A DNA stretch of 64,000 nt from Acheta domesticus (GCA_031308135.1 JAHLJT010009436.1:142250303-142314302); one strand, 5' to 3'; positions 24,304-35,689 are shown, counted from the stretch's first letter. Numbers and translations are program-made. Notes: generated from the letters alone by a model not told the origin.

Positions 24304-24430
24304 TGTATGCACCACGGGCGTTACTAGATGTTTTTGCCCCTCAGGCGACTTCCAACCCCTCGGGCCAGAGGCCCTCGGGTTTGGAAGTCGCCCTCGGGGC
24401 AAAAACATCTACTTAACGCCCTTGATACAT
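24304..24430. mobile_element. Palindromic GC-rich MITE-like hairpin
   Basis: Near-perfect inverted repeat about 60 bp per arm around a 5-bp centre CAGAG (24366-24370). The left arm has AGATGTTTTTGCCCC and GCGACTTCCAA; the right arm has TTGGAAGTCGC and GGGGCAAAAACATCT. The GC-rich arms stand out from the AT-rich flanks. No terminal duplication was defined with confidence. Confidence 0.8.
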
Positions 24431-24551
24431 AAATAACTATTTCAGAAGCAATACAACGTCATCAAACGTATGTCTCGAATGGTAAAGATGTACTCGAATT
24501 TCTCAAAATTTAAATCATTTTTAAATGGAAACGAAAAAATATTGAACGTAA

Positions 24552-24667
24552 CATGTGTATAAAGGGGTACAATTGCACTCGTGGTATATAAGAAAACTCG
24601 CTCTTATCGTCGCTCGTTTTCGTTGAACATACCACTCATGCAATTATACCCCTTTTTATACACTCAT
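24552..24667. mobile_element. Second palindromic MITE-like element
   Basis: The left arm GTGTATAAAGGGGTACAATT (24555-24574) faces AATTATACCCCTTTTTATACAC (24643-24664, one or two mismatches). A second inner pair, CTCGTGGTAT and ATACCACTCA, lies inside, with an AGAAAACTCGCTCTTATCGT loop. Confidence 0.7.
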
Positions 24668-24819
24668 TTCGTTAATTACTATACTGAAATTGTTTTTTCA
24701 GAATAAATCTCCAAAAGTTAAAATATATTTACATAAAAGTAAAATAAGAAATATATGATTGATTGTCGTTTCCAAGCGCGTCAAATGCTATGGTTATTGG
24801 TCCATTTACTATAGAGAAT

Positions 24820-25260
24820 ATTTTTTCCTGAAAGATGGCGGTGATTCCTTCCCCACTGGATGGTGAGATCCGGCGCCAATATATACGTCAGCTTGCAGGG
24901 GATTCCCCCCCATCAGGTACATTCCTCCAGACGGAATAAGCTCTAATCCCTGACTTGTAGTGCATGTAAGTTTAAGTGCATGTGTCAAGTGAGAGGATAC
25001 GACGAATAAGAGGAAAGAAATATCACGCCCGGTCGATGGTCCGTTTGTTAGGGTACTGCTCCGGCAGTAGTCTGATGATGAGAAACCACACAAAAAAGAA
25101 ACAATCAGAGTAGCCGGCCGCTAGAATTTTTTCCTCCAAACAATGGCTGAATTCGTTCTAGCTATCTAGCTAGGGTCGAAACTTCAACGTGGGAACTCGA
25201 TCACTAGGACATACAGTCCAGACTCGCTACAGAGACAGCGGCAACGCCGGCTCCAAGATA
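24820..25260 (-). mobile_element. SINE type A, third copy
   Basis: Shares with 7507-8060 GGCGGTGATTCCTTCCCCA, GATGGTGAGATCCGGCGCC, GTTAGGGTACTGCTCCG, AGCCGGCCGCTAGAATTTT and the 3' TGGCTGAATTCG. The head (25195-25255) is more diverged. All three copies lie in the same orientation. Confidence 0.8.
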
Positions 25261-26084
25261 ATCTTAGCTATAATCATAAATATTAAAATTAAAAAATGTA
25301 AGTTAAAGGAAGCTCAATACAGATACATTAATTCGAATATATTTTATGAGTAGTCCATTATTACATCAATTTTTAACATACAATAAAAATTATTTTCAGC
25401 TCTCCCAAGAGTTAAACTCCTTTGCATTTTGTCATTATCTAAACGACACAGATTCTCTAAAGATTTGTGCTATTGAACAGAAGTGTCAGAGGAATTAATA
25501 TATTTGTTATTCAGGTAAAGTATCGCGAACTTAGGCCCACAGATAAGAACCACATCAACAAATAATTATGTACGCGCCAAGGTAACAGACATTAAAATAC
25601 TGCAGCAGGCTTTCAAATAGAGGGCATTTTAGTTTAGATTTTAGCAATGAAAATGAGGAGAAATGTTTCCTTGAATTTTACTCGTTACTATGTCCTTAAT
25701 GCTTCACATAAAGACGTCAAAGATGTACTGTTGTTTTTGACTCACTACAGAAGATTTTACCTTTCGTATTTTAAAGGGTTTGATGTTCTTATTGTGTACA
25801 CAATGAAGGGAGACATGGAAAGCGCAAGGAAAAATAGGAAACGCGAGAAGGCACACATTTTTCATACTAAAACAAGAAACAGCGAAAATATGCACGACAT
25901 ATCGGACGTTTTCCTCGTCTTGGAAATTCGTTTATGAATTGCAAAATATGGCTATTATAATGATTTGAAAAGTTTGTACAATTTGTGTACTTATTATTTT
26001 TAAGATTTCACAAGTAGTACTAATATAATAGGATCATATGTCGCGTGGTTCTTGAGTTTAGGTCAATGAAAGAAAGACAACAAT
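25261..26084. other. AT-rich, nothing recognised
   Basis: The frame at 25647-25937 (96 codons) is basic and has no family I recognise. Confidence 0.4.
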
Positions 26085-26143
26085 ATACATTGCCGATGTT
26101 TCAACCATTTATTCGTACTTCATCAGACTGTAGGATGTTGTTT
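26085..26143 (-). ncRNA. Hammerhead-ribozyme-like core (possible Penelope-type remnant)
   Basis: On the minus strand CTGATGA (26126-26120) is followed by 17 nt and then GAAAC (26102-26098), the two conserved strands of a hammerhead core. The 17-nt insert should form stem II but pairs only weakly (AGTACG against GGTT), so the motif is probably decayed. The context word CGAATAAATGGTTGAAAC resembles hammerheads known in Penelope-like retroelements. No reverse transcriptase was recognised beside it. Confidence 0.4.
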
Positions 26144-26429
26144 TGCTTAGTGTTGTTTTTCTTACAATGACATTATTTTTACATACATTATTTTTCAATT
26201 GTCTCCATGAAAGTCTTACAGCCAAAGGGATGGGAGTTGTGGGGTTTGGGGGTAGGGGGACTGGGATTAAGCTTTATCCCACGCACTGCTTTTGGAGCAA
26301 AACATCGTGGATCTCCTTGCTCACCTCATCAATATCAATTAACTTTAGAATGGCAGTAATAGACTTACTTCTGTGTGTACCGATCTGGAGCTCGAAAGCT
26401 TCTAATCTGCCCTACTTATGTGTGACAAA

Positions 26430-26615
26430 CTGACTCATCCACATATCCATCCTTCCATTCATCCTTCAATCCACATTCTCAATCTATCCATCCATCGTCA
26501 CATACACACATCTGCATATTAATTCATCCATATATCCACCCATCCATCTAATCATACAGTCATCCATCCACCCATCCATCTATCTATTCATACATACATA
26601 CTATATCCAGTGTAA
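26430..26615. repeat. CATC-type simple repeat region
   Basis: Irregular CATCCATC, CATACATA and CATATCCATC tetramers over about 180 bp. Unlike the DR minisatellites it lacks GGAC tetramers and DR flanks. Confidence 0.75.
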
Positions 26616-27179
26616 ATACGACGTTATTCTTCTCAGGAACCTTACATATTTTACCACCGAAATATCGGATATTTGAACCGATTTCAATACTTTTCTTGTA
26701 AGTAGCAGAGGAAAAGTAACAAAGGAAGAAACGACACGGTGTCTCTTCAACGACTGATGAGTGCGGCAAATACTAGAAAATATACGTTCTTCATGAAATT
26801 AGTCGAGTGCACTGGTCTTCGAGATTTACAACTGAACACTAAATGTACAAAGAAGTTAAATAAAATATTGTTAACAATGAGCCATAGTAGAGCATTCTTC
26901 ACTTATCACAGTATTGCTTACAAATGCATGATATACTCATAGTGAAAATCTGAAAAGAACTTACATTATTTAAACTTTTCAGGTAAATTCCACATCATGC
27001 TAATTATTCAGCTTTCACGTTATAGTGTCAAAAACTGCAATATTTATACATTTGGCAGTAGAACACACCGCAATCGAGTACACAGATGTTCCCTTAGCAC
27101 ACCGTTGGCAGCAATGGTTCTAGGAAAACTCTCACACACAACAGTGAAAATCTGAAAGACCTCCACTAGTAGGGAGGAC
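26616..27179. other. Nothing recognised
   Basis: AT-rich sequence with short frames; no family assigned. Confidence 0.4.
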
Positions 27180-27965
27180 GCTGGGATTGACCGCGATCGA
27201 CGGTTAACTCCAACTGACAGGAGTGCTGAAATTCAGCGAACTGTTTTGCCATTCCTACAGCATCCACGAAGTACCAATGCTATTAGAAGATGCTGAACGA
27301 AACAGGACTCAAAGCTCCCAGACCGCTGTGTCACGTCTCTTGACACCCGAAGTGTGTTGCGAGGCTACACTGGCGTCGTGATCGACGGTCAAGGAAACTG
27401 GCTGACTGGCAGCGGATTAACTTCAATAGTGTCCCACGTGCCACTTGGTAACGATCACTGTATTCGTGTATGAAGGCAACGTGTGAAGAACCGCGATGAG
27501 GTTTGTGGCCACACATTCCGAAAAACCCTATCATGATGTTCTCATATATCGCGACTTTGTGTGATACCCGATTATTGTTAGCCTTAATTTTGGACAAATT
27601 GTCAGCCCATCGGTACATTCACGAGGTTCTGAAACGTTCCTCTGTCGTTTGTGAACAAACACATCAGTGATCTCTTCCAACGTGATAACACTCGTTGTCA
27701 ACGTGCTGCGGCCTCGAGAGCTTGGCTGAACAGTTCACAGACTCTGGGTTCACCAGTCGCATTGTCTGACAACTCGACAAAAAAATGTTGAAGGTTCTAT
27801 ACAGCATCCATCTTACCGCAAAATCTGAAGAAACTGCAGGCAGCTATTCTTGCTGCATTAGTTTGGTGGCACAGAACACCATGAGGAACCTTTAATCTGC
27901 CGCGATGTCTAGCAAATTACGTTTATACGCTGGTGGATCAACGCCGGACTGACACATTGTGAGTT
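27180..27965 (+). pseudogene. Tc1/mariner-type transposase relic (copy 2)
   Basis: Spread over several frames are a helix-turn-helix-region end (RLTPTDRSAEIQRTVLPF, about 27200-27255), VARLHWRRDRRSRKLADWQR (27360-27420), a HIPKNPIMMFSYIATL block (27510-27558, compare GGSVMVWGGIS) and LDKLSAHRYIHEVLKR (27590-27637, compare GNLTAQRYIDEVL). Next comes DLFQRDNTRCQRAA (27670-27712, the second catalytic Asp block QDNARPH). The third acidic block (LGSPVALSDN, about 27748-27775) is badly eroded. It differs from copy 1 in wording, so it is a separate subfamily. Stops and frameshifts throughout make it inactive. Confidence 0.8.
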
Positions 27966-28032
27966 GAAGAACCGCATTGATTGTAATAATTCAGTTTTCC
28001 GGATTTTTTAGTATCAAGAATTTTTATAACTA

Positions 28033-28290
28033 GTGGAGACCCATGCGATTAAATCGCTCGGTGAGTTTAAAGCAAAATTCAATTTTCCTTTCCCGGGTAT
28101 TTATATATCATATTCATCGATTCAGAGAGGAAAAGGGATGACTTCTGCCTATAGTTTATTCCTGCCCTGGCTTGTCCTGCCTTACATCGAACTGCGCAAA
28201 TTCATCCGGTTTCTTTCCACACTCCTCGCCCCTGCCACTTTCTTCAGCCCTGCTTCACCTGAGCCCGTTCCTGCCCCCCTTACCGTGCAA
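28033..28290 (+). repeat. Dispersed repeat with ATTAAAT palindrome, copy 1
   Basis: Starts GAGACCCATGCGATTAAATC and continues GTTTAAAGCAAAATTCAATT, AGAGGAAAAGGGATGA and a CCTGCCCTGG-rich tail. The second copy is at 28665-28885. Confidence 0.65.
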
Positions 28291-28664
28291 TGTTCACTAT
28301 GATCACCATTGCTATCATCCTGAAAATTTCATACTAATTTAGAAATATTGTGGAAACATACTTTGAAAAACACAAAAGCGTATTTAAACTATACTGAACT
28401 GCAGAATCTAACACTGCGCACAGAAGATGTCCGGCATCCATGGTACCGCTACAACTGGTTATGTCTCTACCAGCGTGTGCTTGATGTGGCTATTTAAAAA
28501 AACATTATTAATGTTTATATAGCGTATACAAACATGTGAAGTACTCTTGCAGTCATCGAGGACTTCCAGCTTCCACGAAACACTTAATTTGCTGAGATTG
28601 AAAAGTTCATCCGAAAAAGTGATGTATGCGTAACACGTTTTAGAAATAATGTATAAGTGTGAAA

Positions 28665-28885
28665 AACCGTGCAATTAAATCGCACGGAAGTTTAAAGCCA
28701 ATTCCTTTTCTTTCTTCATCTATCATTCTGGATATTTATTTACGTTATTCATCTATGTAGACGGCAAAAGGAATGCATTCTGCACTATAGTGTATCCCCT
28801 CCCTTGCTTGCCTGGCGTGGCTTCCGCTCTGCTCTTCCCTGCTCTGCCGAAGCATGCCGTATCTAGCCCTGCCTATTTTCGATTT
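28665..28885 (+). repeat. Dispersed repeat with ATTAAAT palindrome, copy 2
   Basis: Same order as copy 1: CCGTGCAATTAAATCGCACG (a palindrome apart from its centre), GTTTAAAGCCAATTCC, GGCAAAAGGAATGC, then CTTGCCTGGC and CTGCTCTGCC. It may be a promoter-like or SINE-like repeat; not identified. Confidence 0.65.
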
Positions 28886-29359
28886 TATATCACTGTTTTA
28901 ACTTAATTACTGAAATATTTATTCTATTTTTGTGACGAGTGACTATTCAGTTTATTTTATTTTTGTGGCGAGTGATTATTCAGTTAATTTGAACGTTACG
29001 AGGACGGTGTATCGAGTTGTTTTGAATTTGTTTCAAATCTTATTCAATATTTTGAAGACAAATTTCATCTAATATCTTTATCTATTTACGGTAAAGTATA
29101 GTCGACATTGTATTAAACAGTTGCAGCTTAAGTGAACGGAAATACGCAACCGCATTGCCAAATTTCGTAAGTACTAGTTTTCAATAGATTTTGTAGTTAG
29201 CATACCTTCTCTTTCTTGTATCGAATCTTAATTTTTAATTTATCGAATACACATAAATCTTACACTTTTAAAATATTAAGCTAGGTGACTGTTGCTTTTA
29301 TCTGAGTTTTCTTGTATTTATTCCAATTTTTATCACGTACTTTAACACGCATTCGTGAC

Positions 29360-30488
29360 ATGGCTACTGTTCGTTCTACTCTTTTTACTCTCTACACCCT
29401 CAAAGCCGACCTTCTGAAAGCCTTCACACACGTAAACAGTAATTTAGATAAACATATCCGAAGGCTGGAAGAGGTCGTTCTCTACAATGACGGTTGGGCA
29501 CAAGTAGGCAACACTGCGAATTTCCCCAACCGTGCACCCGTGACTGCACATAAGACACAGACACCACATCCAGTCGCAATTCAAAACAGATTTAGTGTTT
29601 TTAGATTATGAAACAGATTTTCCTCGCCTTCCTGATCCTCACAACCCTTCCCTTCCATCGACAAATACATGCACAAACCAACGCAAACAGGCTAGGAAGC
29701 GTGTCAAAACCAAAACACGTAAAGCTTCGCATCCTAGCCCACTTGAAAACAAAGCCATTCCTACTGAGCCTAAAAAACAGGTACTTATTTTAGCTGACAG
29801 CCATGGTCGCCATCTTTCCTCCATTCTCAGTAGGAAGTTACCCCCCAACTACTCAGTCTCGTCTATTTTTAAACCTAACGAGAGGTTTGCAGACGTGACT
29901 GCAGAGTTGGACACTCACACGAAGACAATGACCAATCAGGACACAGTCTTTATTATCGGAGGGCAGAATGACATTAATTTGGGCGGTAACTTTACACCTG
30001 AGCAACATGTAAACAAATTACAATGTGCCGCCCAAAATACTAACATTGTAGTCTCGACTCTGCCCTTCTGGTACAACAGGCCAACACTCTGCAGCGAGAT
30101 TAAGCACGCAAACCAACAACTAAAACTGCAACTGAGAGAAACAGATGTAACACTTTTTGAAATGAATTTCCTCTCAGTAAAACACTTCACCCGGCACGGT
30201 CTCCACATGAACCTTGCTGGAAAACATGCAGTCGGTGAAAAGCTTGCACAATACATCATCAACTCCAGTCCTACGCAGCCTCCTGCCAAAAATCCATCCC
30301 TTTCACCTTCCTTACGTTCCCCACCCCCCACCCTTATTCTGAACCCTCTTACCCCCTCCTGTGAACCTACTCCCGTTTCTTCCATTCCCACTACCAATGA
30401 CGCCTCTATTTCCTCACAACCTGTGACTGCTGGGACACATTACAACCTTCGACCACGCACTCGAGGTAAAAATGGAGTAAATATATAG
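29360..30488 (+). pseudogene. CR1-type ORF1 with SGNH/GDSL esterase-like domain, one frameshift
   Basis: The likely start is the ATG at 29360 (MATVRSTLFTLYTLKADLL), giving a helical N-terminal region with LDKHIRRLEE. A one-base shift at about 29590-29600 moves the frame into the long segment ending at 30488. In that segment, KKQVLILADSHGRH near residue 68 is the SGNH block I with the nucleophilic Ser. IIGGQNDINLGG near residue 122 is block III with Gly and Asn, and TRHGLHMNLAGK near residue 200 is block V with the catalytic His. A Pro/Ser-rich tail covers the last 70 residues. Esterase domains in ORF1 are known from CR1-group LINEs; the role in retrotransposition is unsettled. It is followed by ORF2 after 13 bases. 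Confidence 0.88.
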
Positions 30489-30501
30489 CAACTACAGTCA
30501 G

Positions 30502-31428
30502 ATGCAGCAGAAAAAACATTCGTGTAGGTACTTGCAAAAAATAAAGATATTGCACCATAATGTTCAATCCCTTTCAAATAAAACTGAGTTTATCGAGGCA
30601 GCTCTACAGAGCGATTTAAATCAAATGGATGTTCTTTGCTTTACAGAACATTGGTTATCTCCTAATGAACTTAGCATTTTCCAAATTCCAAACTTTTACC
30701 TCGCAGGCTATTATTGTAGAAAAAGAGAATCTCATAAAAGTCCGGCATATGGAGGTTCTTGTATTTACGTTAAAAATAATATTGATTCTATCTCCTTGAC
30801 GGAATTCAATGAGTATGCCGTTGAAAACGTTTTTGAAATTTCTGTTGTACATCTTCCTGTGCTAAAAATGATATTGCTTTGCATCTACAGGCCTCCAACA
30901 AAGAGAGCTGCAGATTACATTTTGTTCTTAGAAAAACTAGAGATAACACTTATCAAAGTCATCAATCGCTCTTTTGAATCCATTGTTGTATGTGGAGATT
31001 TTAACATTGATTTTCTGGTCGAATCTTGCGAGAAAGAGCAGTTTCTTAACTTAATTAATTCCTTCAATTTAGATATTACAATAAAAGTACCTACACGGAT
31101 CACAGTAAATTCAAAGAAGGCAATCGATCAAATTATAATTAACAAAACCACTACTCGACATGAAATTGAAACAAAAGATTTAGGATACAGTGACCACGAT
31201 GCACAAATTCTTACCATTATACGAAATGCGAACAATGACACAATAAATAATACACGTATGAGTAGAGTGTTTTCTAAAAGTAAAATAAAATTATTCATTG
31301 ATTACTTGCTGCAGGAGTCATGGGACGCAGATTATAATACTATTGATACAAACGATAAATATTATTCTTTTTTTTCAACGCTTTCATTTCATTTTAACAC
31401 TTGCTTTCCTCTTCAGAAAGAAAATTAA
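30502..31428 (+). pseudogene. CR1-type ORF2, endonuclease part
   Basis: The frame from 30502 (MQQKKHSCRYLQ) encodes an APE-type endonuclease: HHNVQSLSNK near residue 18, CFTEHWLSP (catalytic Glu), GGSCIYVKNNI, IYRPPTKR, VVCGDFNIDFL and YSDHDAQIL (catalytic Asp-His). It is complete as a domain. The frame stops at 31428, where one shift separates it from the linker, so the original single ORF2 is split. The domain makes the target nick for target-primed reverse transcription. Confidence 0.9.
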
Positions 31429-33405
31429 ATATTTCACGCAAAAACAATTCTTGGATAACACAAGGGATTAGAACATCATGTAAAAACAAACGAATTCTAT
31501 CTTTCATTTCTAAGCATCATAACGTATCTCAAGATTTCCTCCTGTACTTTAAAAAATACAAATCATTGTTAAGAAAAGTCATAAGGCAGGCTAAAATCAT
31601 GAAACACGATCAGGATATTTTGAACTCAAATAACAAAACAAAATCAATGTGGGATATAGTAAAAAATGCGACCAAACCAACTAGAAACCTTATAGAGAAT
31701 GTTGTTTTAAAAGATAACGATAGAGATGTGAACGATCCGGCAACAGTAGCTAGTCTCTTTAACCAATACTTTTCGAGAATTGCTGTCGATCTCACTAAGG
31801 GTTTTCAGCCACAAAATTCAACATCTGACGTTTCCCTAAAGTCTTAGACACTATGTTCGTTTCCGAAACCTCTTCCTATGAAATTCTCAAATAATCGGTA
31901 AAAATATTCGGCCGGTTTAGATGAATTTCCGGATTGTTTGTTAAAGACGTGCGCGCCAGCCATTATACACCCGTTAACTCACATATTTAATGCATCCTTA
32001 TGCACCGGAATTTTTCCAGATATTTTTAAAACAGCTAAGATTAAGCCGCTCTTCAAAAAAGGCAACAAAAATGAAGTTCAAAATTATCGGCCAATTTCTC
32101 TTTTGTCAGTTTTTTCAAAAATATTAGAGAGACTTTTTTATGTGCGAATGGAAACCTTTCTGAATAAACACGACGCGTTTTCAAATTGCCAACATGGATT
32201 CCGGAAATCAAAATCTACGGAAACAGCCATTTTTTCTTTTCTTAATGATGTTGCCTCATCATTGGATCAAAACGAAGCAACTATTGGAATATTTTTAGAT
32301 CTTTCAAAAGCTTTTGACGTCATTGATCATAACATTTTACTTTCAAAATTACCTTCGTATGGAATCCGTGGTATTGCTCTAGATTGGCTATGTTCGTACC
32401 TTAAACAACGATCTCAGAGAGTAGAAATACCTTACTGGAATGATGGAACTTTATGTACACACCTTTCCGGTTCTTTGCCAATTGTACGTGGAGTCCCGCA
32501 AGGATCGATTTTAGGCCCTATTCTCTTCCTATTATACGTAAATGACATGCCCCTTAGCGATTCGAAACGGAAGAACAGTTCTCTTTGCGGATGATACAAA
32601 TATTCTTTGCAACAAAGAAACCGTAAATAGTACAATATCAGACGTTTCAAATTGGTTCCGTAATAACAAATTAAAAGTAAATGAAAATAAAACAGTTTCA
32701 ATGCAGTTTTCCATATCAAATAAAAAATTCTGTACTCCATTGAAAATGAACGGTGTGCCATTGACTGATGTTAATGTAACAAAATTTTTAGGTCTATCAA
32801 TTCAGTCAAACCTCAAATGGAATGCCCACTTAAATGAATTGAACACAAAATTAAGCTCATTATGCTACGCGTTCAGAATTCTTTCAAATTCCGTCAGCCT
32901 TCATACAGCTCGTTGTGTATATTTTGCCAATGTTCACTCCCGCCTGAGATATGGCATAATATTTTGGGGAAACACATCTTATAGTTCACAGACTTTCAGA
33001 TTACAAAAAAGAATTGTACGAATAATAAGCAAATCCAACCCACGTGATTCTTGTAAGTCACTCTTTATTAATCTAGGAATTTTACCATTACCTTGTCTCC
33101 TGATTTACGAATCAGTAGTTTTTGTCAAAAATGACTTACTTAAGGACGGGAATATATTTTCAGCAAACGCCGATGTCTATAAGTATAACACACGACGTAG
33201 TAATCATATTCACCAGGTGGCAGTATCAACAGCTCACTACAAAAAATTCACATACAATTCATGTACATTACTCTACAACACTTTGCCAGAAGACATTAAA
33301 CGATTAAATTCCATAGAAAAGTTTAAGTCCCAAGTAAAATCTTTTCTGCTGCATAACTGTTTCTATACAATTCGAGACTATACCGAGCATCAAAAAGGAA
33401 AGTAG
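31401..33405 (+). pseudogene. CR1-type ORF2, reverse transcriptase part
   Basis: Linker (31401-31847) with KSMWDIVKNATKPTRN; small indels at 31845-31920; then fingers and palm from 31938: IKPLFKKGNKNEVQNYRPIS, CQHGFRKSKSTETA, GIFLDLSKAFDVIDHN and VRGVPQGSILGPILFLLYVN. A one-base shift near 32560 moves the frame to the segment 32542-33405, which opens with the intact catalytic block VLFADDTNIL, then NNKLKVNENKT and the C-terminal thumb (SLHTARCVYFANVHSRLRYG, DIKRLNSIEKFKSQVKSFLL). Total length fits a CR1-group ORF2. Three or so frame breaks make the copy inactive as read. Copy 2 at 14785 shares the sequence but has different breaks. Confidence 0.9.
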
Positions 33406-33989
33406 AATTAATTTTAACAATGATAGTTAATGTAATTATTTATCATTTGGACTGTATAATTCTAAAGAACCTGTAACAAGTATTGTACCACAGTTTCTGG
33501 GTTGATGGCGCCCATCTCGATCAGGTTTTTCGTCCAGTTTCCCTGATCCTTGAGCAAATGCTGAGATGGTCCCTTGTTTTGCTTCTGGACATAAATGTAA
33601 CTTCATTATTTGTGCACGTCTTCTGAATTTCAGTGGGAAATATAGTTATTCAAATTATCGTTTTTTCATATTATCGCGGCAAAAAGTATTATTCTTTCAT
33701 GAAGAACATGAGGGTTCAGGGCAGAAATTTATAGCTAATTTACCTTTGAAAATATATTTTATTATATAGGAGCGAATATTTTGTCAACAAAACTCGAAAA
33801 AAACTCTCTTTTCTGTATTCAAAATTCGACTAGAATATGGTTTAGGATAGAGACCACAGAATTATGAAAACGTGCACAAAATTCACTTCTCCCCATAGCT
33901 CGTCATACGCAGTTTTTAACTGTTTTTGACGTAAATAAATAAATAAATAAATAAATAAACTGCCCAAACCCACCCTGCTAACGCTAACG

Positions 33990-34115
33990 AGCGTTATAAT
34001 ATAGGTTAAACATGAGTCGTAAAAAATCAAAATTACTAAAAAATGCTTATCTAACATATGACAATATGCATATCACTGAATTCATCTTTTTACTGTGAAA
34101 ACTACATTCTAATAA
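33990..34115 (+). repeat. Short fragment of the foldback element family
   Basis: AAAAATCAAAATTACTAAAA, ATGCTTATCTAACATATG, CAATATGCATATCACTGAAT and TCATCTTTTTAC match 20580-20655 in the right arm. The sequence then jumps to GTGAAAACTACATTCTAATA, matching about 20795-20815, so an internal piece of roughly 140-165 bp is deleted. Confidence 0.75.
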
Positions 34116-34116
34116 C

Positions 34117-34117
34117 T

Positions 34118-34158
<41 letters not shown>
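34117..34158. repeat. (AT)n microsatellite
   Basis: About 20 AT dinucleotides in a row, bordering the foldback fragment. Confidence 0.95.
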
Positions 34159-34161
<3 letters not shown>

Positions 34162-35394
34162 AACTACTTAGGGTTGTTTAACACTCGGTGGTAGATTTCT
34201 AAAAAGTGCTGCAATGTTCATTAAACGATACATTACATTTCAATTACTTTAAGACACATTAACATAAAACAAAACCATGCAAGGCGCGCGCACACAAAGA
34301 CATCACGTATATTCATCACATTATATCACTATTTTTTTTATTTATACGAACACGATCAGTCCCAAATGATTCAGGAGGTAAATTGTTCCAATCGTTTATT
34401 GTTCGATTCACAAATTCCGATATTTTTTCTACGCAGGGAAACCAACATACGCCTTATATAAAATGCTAAGTCTAGCCATCTTTCTACTATTTGAAAGTGG
34501 CCATAATTGTTTTTGAGCGAGTTGGTTACCAGTGAATTTAGCAGCTCTTTTCTGAATACTGTCTAGCTCGTAAATTTGACCTAGTCTGAAGGGATCCCAG
34601 CATACGGCCCCCATATTCTAAGATGTGCACAAGGGAAGTGTATGCTAGCGTTTTAACATTACAATTGACATTCTTCAAAGTATGCATTACAAAACATACG
34701 GCTCTCCACAATTTTTTCATGGTACGTTTTTCCTGATCTCCCCAAAGTCATACTTCTGCTTAGAATAATACCTAAGTACTCGTAGCCAATGACAACAGGA
34801 ATCCAATAACTACTTAATTTGTAAGTACATATTCACTTTGTCTAGAGCTAGAAAAAATACTTTTCGACTTCGATGGATTTATTCTCATGTTATTTATCCA
34901 CGTCATTTACATAAGACAGGAACAAGAGAGGCCTTAGCTCACTTCCCTGAGGGATAACCGACGTTGCCTCTGATTTTGATGAGAATTTGCCATTAATTAA
35001 CCCTCTCTGAGAGCGGCCATTCGGAAACTCCTTTATCCCCCCCGCCAAAAAAATTCTGTGAACCACGCGTGTTGCAGAAAGTTTCTTGAGAAGTCTATCA
35101 TGCACAACTAAATCGAAGGTTCGGAGAAATATATTTTAATAGCGTATATTTGTTCAACTGCATCTAAACTATCTGCAATGTCTTGGCACACATAGTGACT
35201 TGATTTTCACAAGAGTAACCCGGACGAAAACCTTGTTATACTTTAAAAAAACATCCGCACTTATGCCAGAAATTTCATAAGCCCTCCGCTATTAAGTGCT
35301 CCATTTGTTTGCAGGCGACAGATGTTAAACTTACAGGTCTGTAGTTTACCACGCATGCACAGTCTCCTCCCTTGTAAATAGGTACTATTAAAGC

Positions 35395-35422
35395 TTATTT
35401 ATTTTATTTATTTATTTATTTG
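35395..35422. repeat. (TTTA)n microsatellite
   Basis: Short TTTATTTA tract inside the decayed LINE. Confidence 0.85.
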
Positions 35423-35689
35423 TCAAATTTATTTCCAATACGGTATACTATTGTTGTTTAATATGACGTCCATTAAACGCCATAAGAACGGAATCATGCT
35501 CTTCCGAGCGTTTAAGCTCTTCCGAGCTCTAAACATCCGTGGAAATCCCGTCCGGACCAACAAATTCATTTTTTCCTAATTTACATAGTATTTTTCTGAT
35601 AGTTTTCGGATTAAGAGAGAACGCTTTTATATCATTGCCACTTGAAATATCCGGAATGTCATTTTTATTGGACACGGAAGACGAATCCG

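Larger units (their letters stand above)
28900..33955 (+). mobile_element. CR1-type LINE, near full length
   Basis: The 5' UTR (to about 29359) contains a 35-bp direct duplication near 28915-29000 (TGTGACGAGTGACTATTCAG and TGTGGCGAGTGATTATTCAG). ORF1 spans 29360-30488 and ORF2 30502-33405; a 3' UTR follows and ends in TAAATAAATAAATAAATAAA at 33935-33954. Short tetranucleotide tails instead of poly(A) are usual for CR1-group elements. Similar 3' ends occur at 17178, 41700-42058 and 3856-3950. No certain target-site duplication was found. Apart from a few frameshifts the element is almost intact. Confidence 0.88.

Noticed and set aside
25647..25937. 96-codon plus-strand frame as a host exon
   Set aside because: No splice sites assigned, no recognisable domain and ordinary AT-rich composition.
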